DNA of 64,000 bases, from assembly GCA_001683735.1 (NCBI GenBank), contig LUGG01000001.1, forward strand, positions 1,860,001 through 1,924,000, in the 5' to 3' direction. The position numbers were made by a program, and so were the translations under genes. Positions within the stretch are counted from its first letter, which is position 1. Each line of letters begins with the position of its first letter. The stretch comes from Grifola frondosa (taxonomy: Eukaryota > Basidiomycota > Agaricomycetes > Polyporales > Grifolaceae). The notes beneath the pieces were generated by a model. That model was not told the DNA's origin, searched no databases, and saw only the letters and a program-made list of their open reading frames with translations. This document shows positions 22,663 to 33,088 of this stretch, piece by piece.

Positions 22663-23795
22663 ATGTCTTCGGTGCCAACAACGTACTTCATCGCGACCTA
22701 CTCGTCTGTCAGGGATTTACCTCCCGTCGTGTGGGACGCATTCCGCGCGTACCCGCAGAAGTCGAACATAATGTACCCGCATGCGGTAGAAGCGTTGCGC
22801 CATGCTGGGCAAACCGTCTCCTCCAGACAAGTGTGGATCACCTGTTTGTCAATCCACTCGACGGGACTTCCTCCTTCCATCGACTTCGTTTTGTCGTGCA
22901 CCGAGGGCCACCTTGGCTCATATCCCGTTTTCATATTCACTCCTCTCGCGCCGCACCTACTGGATGAAGGATTCCTGATGCCTAGGATTTCTGCGTTGGT
23001 CCGTGCGCTCAGAGAATGCGTTCCGCCGGAACGCGTCTTTTCGATTTTTGCAGTGGATCCTGTAACAAGGATGTTCGCAAGGTTGTGGACGAACGACACC
23101 GGTGTCCCGCTTGACAGCAATCCCGAGTACTACCATGCCATGCTCACATACTGCACCAGACAGTCTTTGAAGCCGAGACAGTCCCCCGAACTTCCGGATC
23201 TGACATATAAGCTGCGTCTCGCGGTTGATGCGGATATCTCGGAAGCTGCCAGGCTGTGTTATAGGTTCGCTGCTGCTGCGGTGAGTCAGATCTAGCGGAT
23301 CATCTTCGAACTTATGTTGATATCATACATAGGAACCCTTCACTCTAACTGCGGAACAAGCTACGCGAGAAGCAGCCCATTTGATACGTGCAGGACAGCT
23401 CTGGGTTCATGAAATAGCCGCTCCCGGGCGGCGACCTGAGATAGCTTCAATTGTAGCTGTCACGAGGTCAACTGACACAGTGGCTGCGATCACGAAAGTC
23501 TTCACGAACCCGAATTGGAGGAAGCGCGGATGCGCTGAGCGACTCACGCGATATGTTTGCCACTCGTATGTCTCGCTGTTTCGTGCCCTGATTTATTTCT
23601 GACCGGATGATTCTTTACAGCCTTCTGAGGACAAAGAGCAGTGTTGTACTCTACGTGGCTCACAACAATCCCGCGGCGGCCAAAGTATACGACCGCGTGG
23701 GCTTCGTCGGTCTCTCGAACACTGCCGTCGAGGGGGTTGACTCCTGGCTTGAGCTCGGCTTCGAGCGCTCGATGGTCAATCTGGGCCACTGGTGA
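22663..23795 (+). CDS. GNAT-family N-acetyltransferase
   Basis: Acetyl-CoA-dependent acyltransferase of unknown substrate, with an N-terminal extension of about 170 residues before the GNAT fold. The fold begins LRLAVDADISEAARLCYRF. It continues after an intron with EPFTLTAEQATREAAHLIRA, the strand ASIVAVTRSTDTVAAITKVF and the acetyl-CoA loop NPNWRKRGCAERLTRYVC, a variant of the R/Q-x-x-G-x-A signature. After a second intron come VVLYVAHNNPAAAKVYDRVG and a final FGLS-like segment read here as FVGLSNTAVEG. TGA ends it at 23795. Both introns are in phase. Such proteins are multi-copy in basidiomycetes. A TATA box 5' suggests regulated expression. Confidence 0.82.
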
Positions 23796-24350
23796 ACAGT
23801 TGACGCAATTGGGCATTGTTTTTTGTATCATTGTAGAAGCCTGTATCTTGAATGTTTGAATGCTTCACTGAAAGCCGTTATTTATTTACCCCCTCTTATG
23901 TATTGTGTTCGAGTCGTTCCGCCCGCGTTGCCCACTTTGTAGCTTAGATCATAGATTGCAAGTTGCTACATACTGGTATCTGTACGTGGCAAGCTATGGA
24001 TATTTATATTATCGTGTGCCAAATCGGGAAATTGTGCCACCCTCGTTGCCACCCTATCTTTGTTCCATCATTTATCATGGCCAGCATGAACCTATGGCCA
24101 CATACCATTCGAGAGGCTGGCATAAGATACCAGAGCTCTGCGCAATACGCAGAAGGTGTGTATCTGTCCTGGCGAACAGTCGTAGCTCAGTTATAGAATT
24201 CATTTCCGCCCAGGATGCGCATGGGACTCAAAATAGCATGGGCCGAATCAAAAATAAGAGCCAGCCTCCTTCACGAGCCTTCCTAGTAACCTGGGGCACA
24301 GACTGATAGTCCCACTTCCTCTCTTCTGCTGACCCGAGTACAGCACACCG
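23796..24350. promoter_or_regulatory. promoter region of arrestin-like gene
   Basis: This tandem plus-strand gap of 555 bases has A/T-rich sequence near 23870-24010 and no exon. Nothing else was recognised. Confidence 0.45.
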
Positions 24351-27182
24351 ATGACAGCCAGTGGATTGGGCATCGATATTGGTTCTTGCCCAACTCTGTC
24401 GTCCCAACCGCGGCGCAGTGGCGGTATAGCTTTGGGCTGTGAGATAACTCCGATACACCGCGAATCGTATAACGACTCGGCCAGCTCTGGTCATTCAGTC
24501 AAGACTTCGGGCCATGGTCTCCGTTCTGTTCGTGGAATGCAAGGACTTCTCTCCGCGGAAACGGGCGGTGCGATGGTCGAACTAGACTTCGATGGTTCCA
24601 TCACTGGATCAGCGTTCAGGGAAGGGCAGCATATTGCCCTGGATCCTATAACCCCGGGTGGGAGTTCTACCAACTCTCAGGCCCGAATGGATCGGCAGCT
24701 CTCTCAGGACAGCGCATTTAGTCGCCACGACTCGTTATTCAGCTTTGGCACTTCTCCCTCAAAGAACGCGGCGGAACTGAAGTCTCTTCTCGGGAATGCT
24801 AACTCTCGTTTGAAGCCTGGGGCAACTGTCGTGCCTCTTTTGGGAGATCCACTGGATAAGGATGCAAGGAAAGCCCATGCAGTATCTCTAGAACAAGCGA
24901 AGGCCCGCGCACGAGTAGAAGTCGATATTGTCTTGGAGAGCAACACCTGTGTTCAAGGGGGCTATCTCAGAGGTCACATAAAGGTCCGTGTGCGCAAGAG
25001 GTCCAAGAAAGAATCCCCCCTGCTCCTCGCCGAAGGCAAGGTGCGAGTTATCGGGTTTGAATGTATTCCAAACGAGGACGACCGCCACACTTTCTACCAG
25101 TGTGCCGCGCCGCTATCAGCCGTCACCGATGCATCATCCAGCTTGTACAAGTCTCCTCCAGACGGAGAGGGCTTCTCACAGGCAATGGAAGGTGTGCATG
25201 TGTTGCCCTTTGCCATGCACTTAGCACCGGATTGCGCATTTGGCATGCCCAAAGGTGTCGTCAGCATGCACTCAGGGGTCTCGGTGCGGTACATTGCCAT
25301 GATGTGAGTCTACTTGGCACCTGTCACAAAAGTTAAAATGCTCCCTCTGATCCCCCACTTCTTGCAGCTCCGTGAAGGTTAAAGACTCCACAACCGGCAA
25401 ACGCTCGATCGCACACTTTTACCGCAGCTGTGAGATATGGCCACGGCTGAACTCCACCGTCGTCCTCGCTCGTGCGCCACGGCCTCTCCAAGCCAGCGCC
25501 GCCAAGAGCCTCTCCATGCTCAGCAGCGCCCACAAGGTCAAGTTGACCGCACTGCTGCATCGTCTGACCTGGGTTGCGGGGCAGCGCTGCTACGTCAGGG
25601 TCTCCGTCGCGAACGACACGAAGAAGACCGCGAAGAGCCTGGTGTTGACCCTCGTGCGCACGACCACGGTGTTCAAGCCGAAGCCCGCGTTGGATCCCGG
25701 ACTCTGCCGCTCTGTAGACCCCGACGCGTGCCAGACGTCGACGACGCACAAGGTTGTGGCGGAGACGATGCTGGAAATGGGCCACGGCGTGGCGAAGGGA
25801 CACGCCAGTGCGAAGGGATGGTGGACTGGCGTAGGGCCCGGGCAGGAGCTCGAGTTCTCGCACTTCATTCTTCTCCCGGTACGTTCCATCCGTGCGACCC
25901 TAGTCGGCGGGAATCTGATACCAAATTATCATATGCTCAATAGCCAGATGCTCTGTCAATCACCCGAGGCCGCCTGCTCGAAGTCGAGTACTCTGTCCGA
26001 GTAACCCTCAGCGCCGGGTCGCTGACCTCCGACGTGCATGTGACGCTGCCCATTCGGATCATCAACTTTCTATCCATTGATCCCATCCCGAGCGAGCCCC
26101 TGCTGTCCTCAGACGGGTCCTATGCTCGGTTCATCCGACGCAGACGGTCTATTGACGGAGACGGGATACCTCCTCCTCCTAGCCCTGTAATCGAATCCGC
26201 ACAGGAGGCGTATCAGGGCACCCAAGACATGGATACAACCTCACTGTCCCCACCCCGCGATCGCAGTGCCGATGTCCCAAGCTTCGCATTCCACCGCCAA
26301 GACAGCACACGCTCCAGCGTCCTACACATCGCCAATCCGGACCGCTCCCCTTCGCCGGTTCCCTTCGCCTCTGCCTCTGCTTCTGAATACAGCATCTACT
26401 CCTTCGACTCGGAGTCGCAGCCCCCCAGCGCAAGCAGCAGCATGGACGGCCTCGCCCCGACGCGGGGGCTCGGGAATCTCGACCTGGACGACCCTGACTC
26501 CGACGAAGAGGTGGACTTCGTGGTCGGCTCCGCCCGCCTCGACTACGATGACATGTCCGCCTTCGACAGCAACCGCCCAGCGCCGGACCAGTACGGCTCG
26601 TGGGCCAGCACCGGCGGGAGGCGTCCTGTGGGGCCGCGGTTGGAAGACCGCCAGGAACGGGGCAGGCCCACGTGCCCCGTGGCGCGCCCGCTGAACAGGC
26701 GCGGCGGCAGCACGGGGATGACGCCCTTCGCGCTACGCGTGCAGGAGAAGCTCGCCGCGATCCAGGCCGGTGCGCCTGCGTCCTGCGACACGGATGCGAC
26801 ACCGCGACTGGGTTGCGCCGCCGAGATGACGTACCAACGGCCTGAGCCTGCGAGCATTCCGATGTCGGAGTCCGCCAGCTCCGTCGCTGGCTCGCAGATG
26901 AGGGCGTCGCGCCAGCTCCCTCGGCCGCCTATGTCGAGCTCGCGATCGAGTGTATGCGGCCTGCCTGCCTCGCAATCCGCGTTTGAGTCTATGATGAACG
27001 GAGGTGGGTTGCACGGGCATGGGTCCACAGGTGCAATCTATCCTTCGGCCTCTTTTCCTACTTCTTCCTCAATCCAACTTGAGGAGCGTCCCACTGAAGG
27101 CATGCATAACACGGGGTCGTCAACGAGCTCTGTGGCGGGCCGTATTGCTGCTTTTGAGGAGCGCATGAAACACGCTCAATAA
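24351..27182 (+). CDS. Arrestin-domain adaptor protein (ART/alpha-arrestin-like)
   Basis: Likely cytosolic adaptor for ubiquitin-dependent membrane-protein traffic. A disordered N-terminus of about 160 residues is followed by an arrestin N-like beta-sandwich (VEVDIVLESNTCVQGGYLRG, IKVRVRKRSKKESPLLLAEG, RVIGFECIPNEDDRHTFYQC). After the first intron come SVKVKDSTTGKRSIAHFYRS and an arrestin C-like domain (RLTWVAGQRCYVRVSVANDT, EFSHFILLP). After the second intron it reads RGRLLEVEYSVRVTLSAG and HVTLPIRIINFLSIDPIPS. The last 360 residues are Ser/Pro/Gly-rich and end SVAGRIAAFEERMKHAQ. I see no PPxY ubiquitin-ligase-binding motif, which is unusual for fungal ART proteins. G+C is high in this exon. 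No frame break was seen. Confidence 0.85.
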
Positions 27183-27761
27183 GGACGCAATTGTTTCTAC
27201 TCTCCTTTCTGATTTATATAGCATAATCCCATATGTGCATGTCATTTGTACCTCGTCCATTATACGGTTCTCATCGAACCTCCAGCGGTACAGCACTTAC
27301 AAGCAGAATTTCTCCAATTAGCTCTATATTTCCGTGATGCAAATGTTATTCACAGTGACGTATGTATATAACGACAGGTTCAACTGTATGCACGAGCCCA
27401 GCATTCGCATTATCACCGTTTGATGGTTACGCCTCTGGTTACATGAACAATCTGCTCACTGAAAATCCATTGGCGTTGACTTCCTCGCAATACGAGCCTG
27501 CATATGTAGGGATAATCCCCGTACCCCACTGGCACATTGCATCAAAAGACTCGATGGACTAGGTATTGGCACATTGTGTGGCGTGGTTCAGGACGTTGGT
27601 TACGCAAGATGGTGTGGTAAACGTAGTTTGCCTCGAAAAGGCAGGTAAGCTGCCCCTTTAGGCTATGTGACCGAAGTGACATCATTTGCTCACGTGCAGT
27701 GCACTCTCGTGGACCCGCTCAGCTTTGCTGCTCTCCTTGATCCTGTCCTTCAACGACCACC
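27183..27761. promoter_or_regulatory. intergenic region before VTA1
   Basis: A tandem gap of 579 bases; A/T-rich at 27190-27400, then C/T-rich near the VTA1 start. No coding exon or RNA was recognised. Confidence 0.45.
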
Positions 27762-29233
27762 ATGGGCGTCCTCAATCTGCCACCCGTCCCTCCAGAACTC
27801 AAGTCCATCTCACCGTACCTCCAGCGCGCGGATGAGCTCACCTCCCGAGATCCCGTCATGGCCTACTGGTGTATGCCCTCCTCTTCCATCCGCTAAACTC
27901 TTCCACAAACCTCCCTCTAGGCACATACTACGCCGCCCAGATCGGCATCGCGCGCAAGGCCAAGGACCCCGCCGCCCGAACTTTCCTCTTCGCGCTCCTC
28001 GGCGCTCTCGAGAACATGAAGAAGGACGTCGGGGCGAACGATGCCATCGACGACGAGTCCGCCAGCAGCGCATACGTCGAGAACTTTGCCCTTAAGGTTT
28101 TCGCCATGGCCGACAATGAGGACCGCAGGGGCGAGGCCACCCGGTACGTTCCCGCAGCTCCCCATCCCGGGCGAGCCCACTAACGCATACCCAGCGGCAC
28201 CGCAAAGAAGTTCCTCGCAGCTGCCAACTTCCTCGAGCTTCTCCGTGTCTTCGACAAGGACAAGTCCGAGCCCCCCGCAGAGTCCAGCACCGAGGAGAAG
28301 ATCCGCTACGCCAAATGGAAGGCCGCCGACATCGCAAAGGCATTCCGCGAGGGCCGTAGGCCCGCCCCCGGCCCCGCAGGATCTGAGGCAGACGCCGAAG
28401 CCGAAGCCCTCCAGCCCTCAGAGCCCACTCCGCCACAAGTGTCGACCCCGCCTCCGCCCGCGGTGACGCGCACCGCCCCCCTCCTCCCCTCACCAACCTG
28501 CCTTCTCCACAAGAACACGGATTCTCGCTTGCGTCGACCCCGCCTCATGCTGGGTCGTTCCTTGCGGCTCAGACGAGCCCACACAGTCCGGGGAACTGGA
28601 GCACGGTAGCGACGCCAGGAACGCCAGGCGTCTTCGCAGTCGGGGACGAGGGTGGAGCGGTGCAGAGTCCAGGAAGGGAACCGCAACACGCGCACGTCAG
28701 CGACGAACTAGAGGGCGGGAGGTGGATCGCGCTGCAGAGCGCGATGCGACCCCGCCCGCCTCTGCCTCTTCCAAGTCTGTGCGCTTCACACCCTCCGTTA
28801 TGGGCGGCTTCTCCCCTGAATTCGACCGCAGCGCGGGCGAGTTCGACCCGTTCACCGTGAACGTCATCGTTGACTCCCCACCTGCATCATACGGCAAGCA
28901 CACCCTCCCCTCCGTGCCCGCGACAGTGCTTCCACCGCCCCCAGTCCCCTCGGCCTTCTCGCCCGACCCCCACGCGCCCCCGCTCTGGGGTACCCCCTCG
29001 GGCTTCGTGCCATCGCTCTCCCCGCCGCGCGGACCATCTGGGCTCCCCCCTGCTCCCCCGCGCCCCGTCCCGCATACGTTCGCGGTCCCCCAAGCCGCAC
29101 CCATCGAGATCACCCCGAGGTCATCGCGCGCGCGCAGAGGCACTGCCGCTTCGCGATCTCCGCATTGGACTATGAGGATGCCGAGCAGGCGCGAAAGGAG
29201 CTACACACCGCACTCACGCTGCTGGGCGAGTGA
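27762..29233 (+). CDS. VTA1: ESCRT-III disassembly factor Vta1 (LIP5)
   Basis: Activator of the Vps4 AAA ATPase at endosomes in the multivesicular-body pathway. The N-terminal tandem MIT-like domain reads LPPVPPELKSISPYLQRADE, then after an intron YYAAQIGIARKAKDPAARTF and AYVENFALKVFAMADNEDRR, then KKFLAAANFLELLRVF. A long Pro/Ser-rich linker follows. The Vps4-binding C-terminal domain is PEVIARAQRHCRFAISALDY with EDAEQARKELHTALTLLGE and TGA at 29231-29233. At least three one-base frame changes are needed: near 28480 (to PLTNLPSPQEHGFSLAS), near 28720 (to DATPPASASSKSVRF) and near 29118 (ITP to EVIARAQ). Both conserved ends are intact, so I regard the gene as functional and mis-sequenced in its G/C-rich linker. 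Confidence 0.88.
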
Positions 29234-29765
29234 GCGCGCGTTCGTTTGCATATTTTGCTGTATTTCTCGTCACATACGTTATGTTATGTGAACTCGCTCG
29301 TGTAGAGTACGCGTTGTATGAGAGCGATGTTCTTTTGAAATACTAATCTGTTTTTAAGATTTTTCCAAACAAGGCCTCCCTCTGAACGTCTGTGTACCAA
29401 AATAATTTTCAATAGATGCCTTGTATCTGAGGCTGTCCTCGTCTGAAGTCCTGCGAGCAACATATGAAGGCTCTTGTGCAAGAACCCCTCCGAGTCCTTC
29501 CTTCAACCAATGCATGACAATCATAATCTGAACCTGAGTAGCCTGTATACCGATCACCAAATGTGGTCGATAGGCGGCTGATGTCAGAAAGACCTGCTAT
29601 ACATTACATAACTTGGCCCTTCTCGAGACGGCGAAGGGGAAAGGCAGGAGCATGCACATTCGCACGACACGAACACATCTACCAAAAGCCACCGCACGAC
29701 GGACGCTAAACAGGACATAGAACAATACGCCACTCGCCCCCAGTACCAACCCCGCCCTCCATGGA
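29234..29765. other. convergent 3' region VTA1 / pectinesterase
   Basis: A convergent spacer of 532 bases with A/T-rich polyadenylation-type sequence (29290-29420). No gene was recognised. Confidence 0.5.
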
Positions 29766-31379
29766 TCACAGGAACGCCCTATCAATCCAGCTCGTTGAAT
29801 TGAGCACCGTGAAGATCGACACGGGTGCGCTGAGCCGCGTCGAGAAGTTCGCGCGCACGCCCGCCGCGCCCGGCCCGCTGTTCTCATATTCTGCAAACGT
29901 GACATGGTCCGTCCTGCCGCGCATCAGCCCACGCCCACGCCAAGGAAGCGGGGATAATGCAGCACGCACTGTGGGTCCCTGGAGGCAGCACCGGCGTCAG
30001 CGTCATGGAAGCAGCCAACTACGCAGTAGGACTTACGTCGAGTTCCACACCGACCACCCGGCGGCCGGGCTGCCCGAAGTTCTGTCAATGCGCGATCGCA
30101 CCCCGGACACGGCGCGTGCGCTCACACGTTACTGCCAAGCGTGCTGTGCTGGAACACAACGCGCGCGAAGTCGCGCCACGGGCGCCCAAGGTACGCGGTG
30201 CCCGTGCCCTGCACTGTCGAGTGATCGATCACATACCAGAACGCGTCGGCGCTCGAGCGGCCGGACGCGGTGATGCACCCGCTCCCGATCGTCTGCGGGG
30301 TCGTCAGCTGTATTAAGACAAGCGACGGGACAATGAGGGGATGGGACGGACGTTGATGACGGAATTCGTAATCCAGATGCTACGATGTTTGACTTCAGCT
30401 GTATTCGGTGCAAGCCGACATTCGCTTAGATACGTACGATGCTTGCATACCAAAAATCTCGAGACGGCCAGGTGTCAATGGAGATTAGTTGGTCTGGGCG
30501 CGAGCCAAAACACCGTGCATCTTACGAAATCAACAGCCCCCTCAATCCAACTGTTGGCATAAAATTGACTTCGTGACTCAAAATGTTAGTGACTAAACCC
30601 TTGATCGAGGGGAATGGAACTTACGTTCCTACATTGGCAAGAAGCGTGTCTCTTGGCAGAAGGTGAGTGGCATTAGCGGAACAACGCCGCCTACTCACTG
30701 GTCGCCCGTAATCTTGAGCCCATAGCCGCCGAACAGGCCGTCTTGCACGCTCAAAGCAATGGCCTGAGCCTGATATGTTAAACGGTCGGACCGAACGTTC
30801 TCTTACGTTCATAAATCCATTAAGCCTACCTGAACCACAGGCTGTCCAAGAATACACAAGTAGTCAATTCGAGCACAAAAAGAGAACGGCCTAGAGCCAC
30901 ACCTTGCCATAAGTGTTCGCGATGTTCAAATTGTACAAAGACACGTTGGTGGCGTGAACCTGAACCGTTCCACTCGCATCGTTCGATCCTGCAATTGATG
31001 CAGGAATGTTATTGGTGATCGTGACAGCTATGGAGGATAAGCCACAATCAGACGTAGAGGGCCAGACGTTCCTACTATTTCCCGTGTACGAATTGGCAAT
31101 ATTGGTCTGCCCGAATATCTTGATATTCGGCCGCGTGATTACCACCGTATCGGTGTATGTCCCCGAGAACACGAAGTAAACCTTGGGATCGAATGAGTTG
31201 TGGCGAATGTGGAGAAATGATGCAGTTGTGCTCACGGAGCTCGAAGTGTCTTTGACAGCGGCGGAAAGAGTTGAATACTTTCCGCCAGGCCCGACTGTGA
31301 TTGCCCCTGCAGGCGATGAACTAAGTGCAGATACAAAAAATGCCAGAGACAGAAAAGAAAGTGCCCGAATCAACTGCAT
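29766..31379 (-). CDS. Secreted pectinesterase (carbohydrate esterase family 8)
   Basis: De-esterifies homogalacturonan in plant cell walls outside the cell. The signal peptide is MQLIRALSFLSLAFFVSALS with a likely cut after SPAGA. CE8 motifs in order: GPGGKYSTLSAAVKDTS, FSGTYTDTVVITRPNIKIFG, LNIANTYGK, the catalytic region AIALSVQDGLFGGYGL with ITGDQDTLLAN, the WIEGAVDFIFG signature with the nucleophile Asp, GSGCITASGRSSADAFW, and YLGRPWRDFARVVFQ with the substrate-binding Arg. The end reads NSTSWIDRAFL before TGA at 29768-29766. At least seven introns break it, including a 12-base exon at 30841-30830 (PVVQ). All junctions I could place are in phase, although the exon following IFGMQAS is less certain. 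It suggests a plant-degrading or plant-associated lifestyle. Confidence 0.9.
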
Positions 31380-31997
31380 GTTTTCAAAGAGGGTTGCACG
31401 CAGGAGGGAAGAGAGAGCTCTAAATACGAATGCTACGCCTGGATCATGACGAGCTGGTGGCTCGCGCGGTCCGTGGCAGTCATGAGGAGCGGCACGGAAG
31501 CATCTATATGCGCATTAAGTGCTGCACTTGAGACATGGGCGACAAGGCCAGCCAGCCCGGTGCAGTGCTCTGCTATGGAATACTCCTCATGGACAGGAAG
31601 CCGGGCGGTCCGGTTATTCCTCGCTGCGGCTGCAAACGTAACGATGGATTCACCGAGACGACGCCAACGCTTGGCGAATATCGAGGGAACGTTGGCGTTC
31701 ACGTGTCCGTTGGGAAGAACTTGCTCCGCCGATAAACACCCGGCCCAGGTCATCAAGCTGGTATTAGCGTTCTGACATAGGTGGATCTCATGTATTAAAC
31801 TATTCCCATGTCGCGGAGCCAATTAAATGCACAGAACGTGATAGAATATAATGGAATTACTCAACTGTACATACACTTGCCCAATCACATTTACTACAAA
31901 GTCCGGAGTGTGACCGCTTGTCGAAACGACGACTATAGGTGAATCATGATCATAACCAGTCATGCAGACTCGAGCGAATAAGATGCATACGTAACCA
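31380..31997. promoter_or_regulatory. promoter of pectinesterase gene
   Basis: Contains two mutually antisense open frames (31446-31775 plus, 31433-31822 minus) that match nothing I know, show no splice context and overlap each other, so I do not call them genes. The part nearest 31380 is the pectinesterase promoter. Confidence 0.4.
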
Positions 31998-33088
31998 CTA
32001 TGCGAGTGGTCCATGCGGAGGGATATCGCCGGGACCAGAAATCGGACTCTCTGATAGGATGGCGCCTGATTTTCCAGGGGTGCTAAACAGAAATTTAGGA
32101 AGAGCAGCAGGAACGTCGGGCGAGGGAGAACCCGCTGAGCTGGAAGACGCCGGATTGTGTAGATCCGGTGAACAGCCCGTAGAATCTTTTGTACTGTTCC
32201 GAGAATTACCAAAATCCATCACAGGAGTAGGGAGAGCATGGAAAGTTGTCAACGCCTTGGACAAATCGCCCAACTGCAAGCAGATGAACCTTCAATACCC
32301 ATGAGGTTTCCGAGTGCGGAATGAAACATGCCTTGTTCATTATGCCATCTATCGCAGACCTTCTCCCTTGGAACGTCTCAGCGAGGTTCGTGAACTCGGC
32401 GTCCCTCGCCTTTTTCTGCTGTCCTTCTGCTCCTTCAGGCTCTTCCCATTCCTCCGCGCCGCGAATAGTATCAGAGTGCACGCGCCCGACTGCACCTGGT
32501 GTGCGTTTGGACCCACGCGAGTCTCCCAGACCGATGCCCTCCATCTGCACATGCAAGCCCGCTATCTCGTTCTGGAGATCGCGGATGCTAGCGAGATGCG
32601 ACCAGAGCTCGTCCTTGCCCCGCTCGAACTGCGAGCTCGCCTTTCGCGTTCGCGACCGGTGTCGGCGAGCCGGGGAATCGCTAGCCCAGCGAGACCCCCG
32701 GTGGACGGATCGTACACAGGCTCTGGCGAGAGCGGGGTGGATGCGGTGGTACTAAGGGCTCCAGCGGCGGGAGTGGCCGTCTGCTCGGAGCGCCCAAGGA
32801 ACCTGCACTCGCGATGACGCCTAGCTTTGGGGCGCCAGCTGTGTCGTCAGTCATTGGTGATGGATGATGGGAGCCCTGGAGTTCGGCGAGGATGGTGTCA
32901 TGGGGGTTAGAGGGGGAAGCCTGATGAATGGCTGCTTGCGTGGTGTTGTGAGAATCATCAGAGACATTCTGCAGTGACGTACGCGATGATAGAACAAAAG
33001 ACGGTTCAGCGGTAGAAGGTGTTGGAGGATGTTGTTGGTGTGCAGCAGGCTGGTCGTGAGATGGTTGAAGCAAAGCCATGTCGTTCAA
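31998..33088 (-). CDS. Coiled-coil protein of unknown function
   Basis: I do not recognise this protein. It starts MNDMALLQPSHDQPAAHQQH (33088; Met at 33079 is an alternative). It is low-complexity (AELQGSHHPSPMTDDTAGAP, then PAAGALSTTASTPLSPEPVY) and then charged and helical: KDELWSHLASIRDLQNEIAG, LHVQMEG, ARDAEFTNLAETFQGRRSAI, consistent with a coiled coil. After an intron it reads LGDLSKALTTFHALPTPVMD and ends in a Ser/Pro-rich tail (GPGDIPPHGPLA, stop 31998). Two one-base frame changes are needed, near 32790 and near 32650. The intron 32331-32274 begins with GC in AAG|GCATGT, a GC-AG intron. The helical, polar composition fits a scaffold protein, but function is open. Confidence 0.5.

Noticed and set aside
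26179..26802. Long minus-strand open frame (207 codons) opposite the arrestin gene
   Set aside because: Its Arg/Pro/Ser-heavy composition is a by-product of the high G+C plus-strand exon, which has domain evidence.
28092..28695. Minus-strand open frames opposite VTA1
   Set aside because: G/C-rich shadow frames without motifs; the plus strand has both conserved Vta1 domains.
31433..31822. Overlapping open frames on both strands upstream of the pectinesterase gene
   Set aside because: No similarity, no splice context and mutual overlap; treated as chance.
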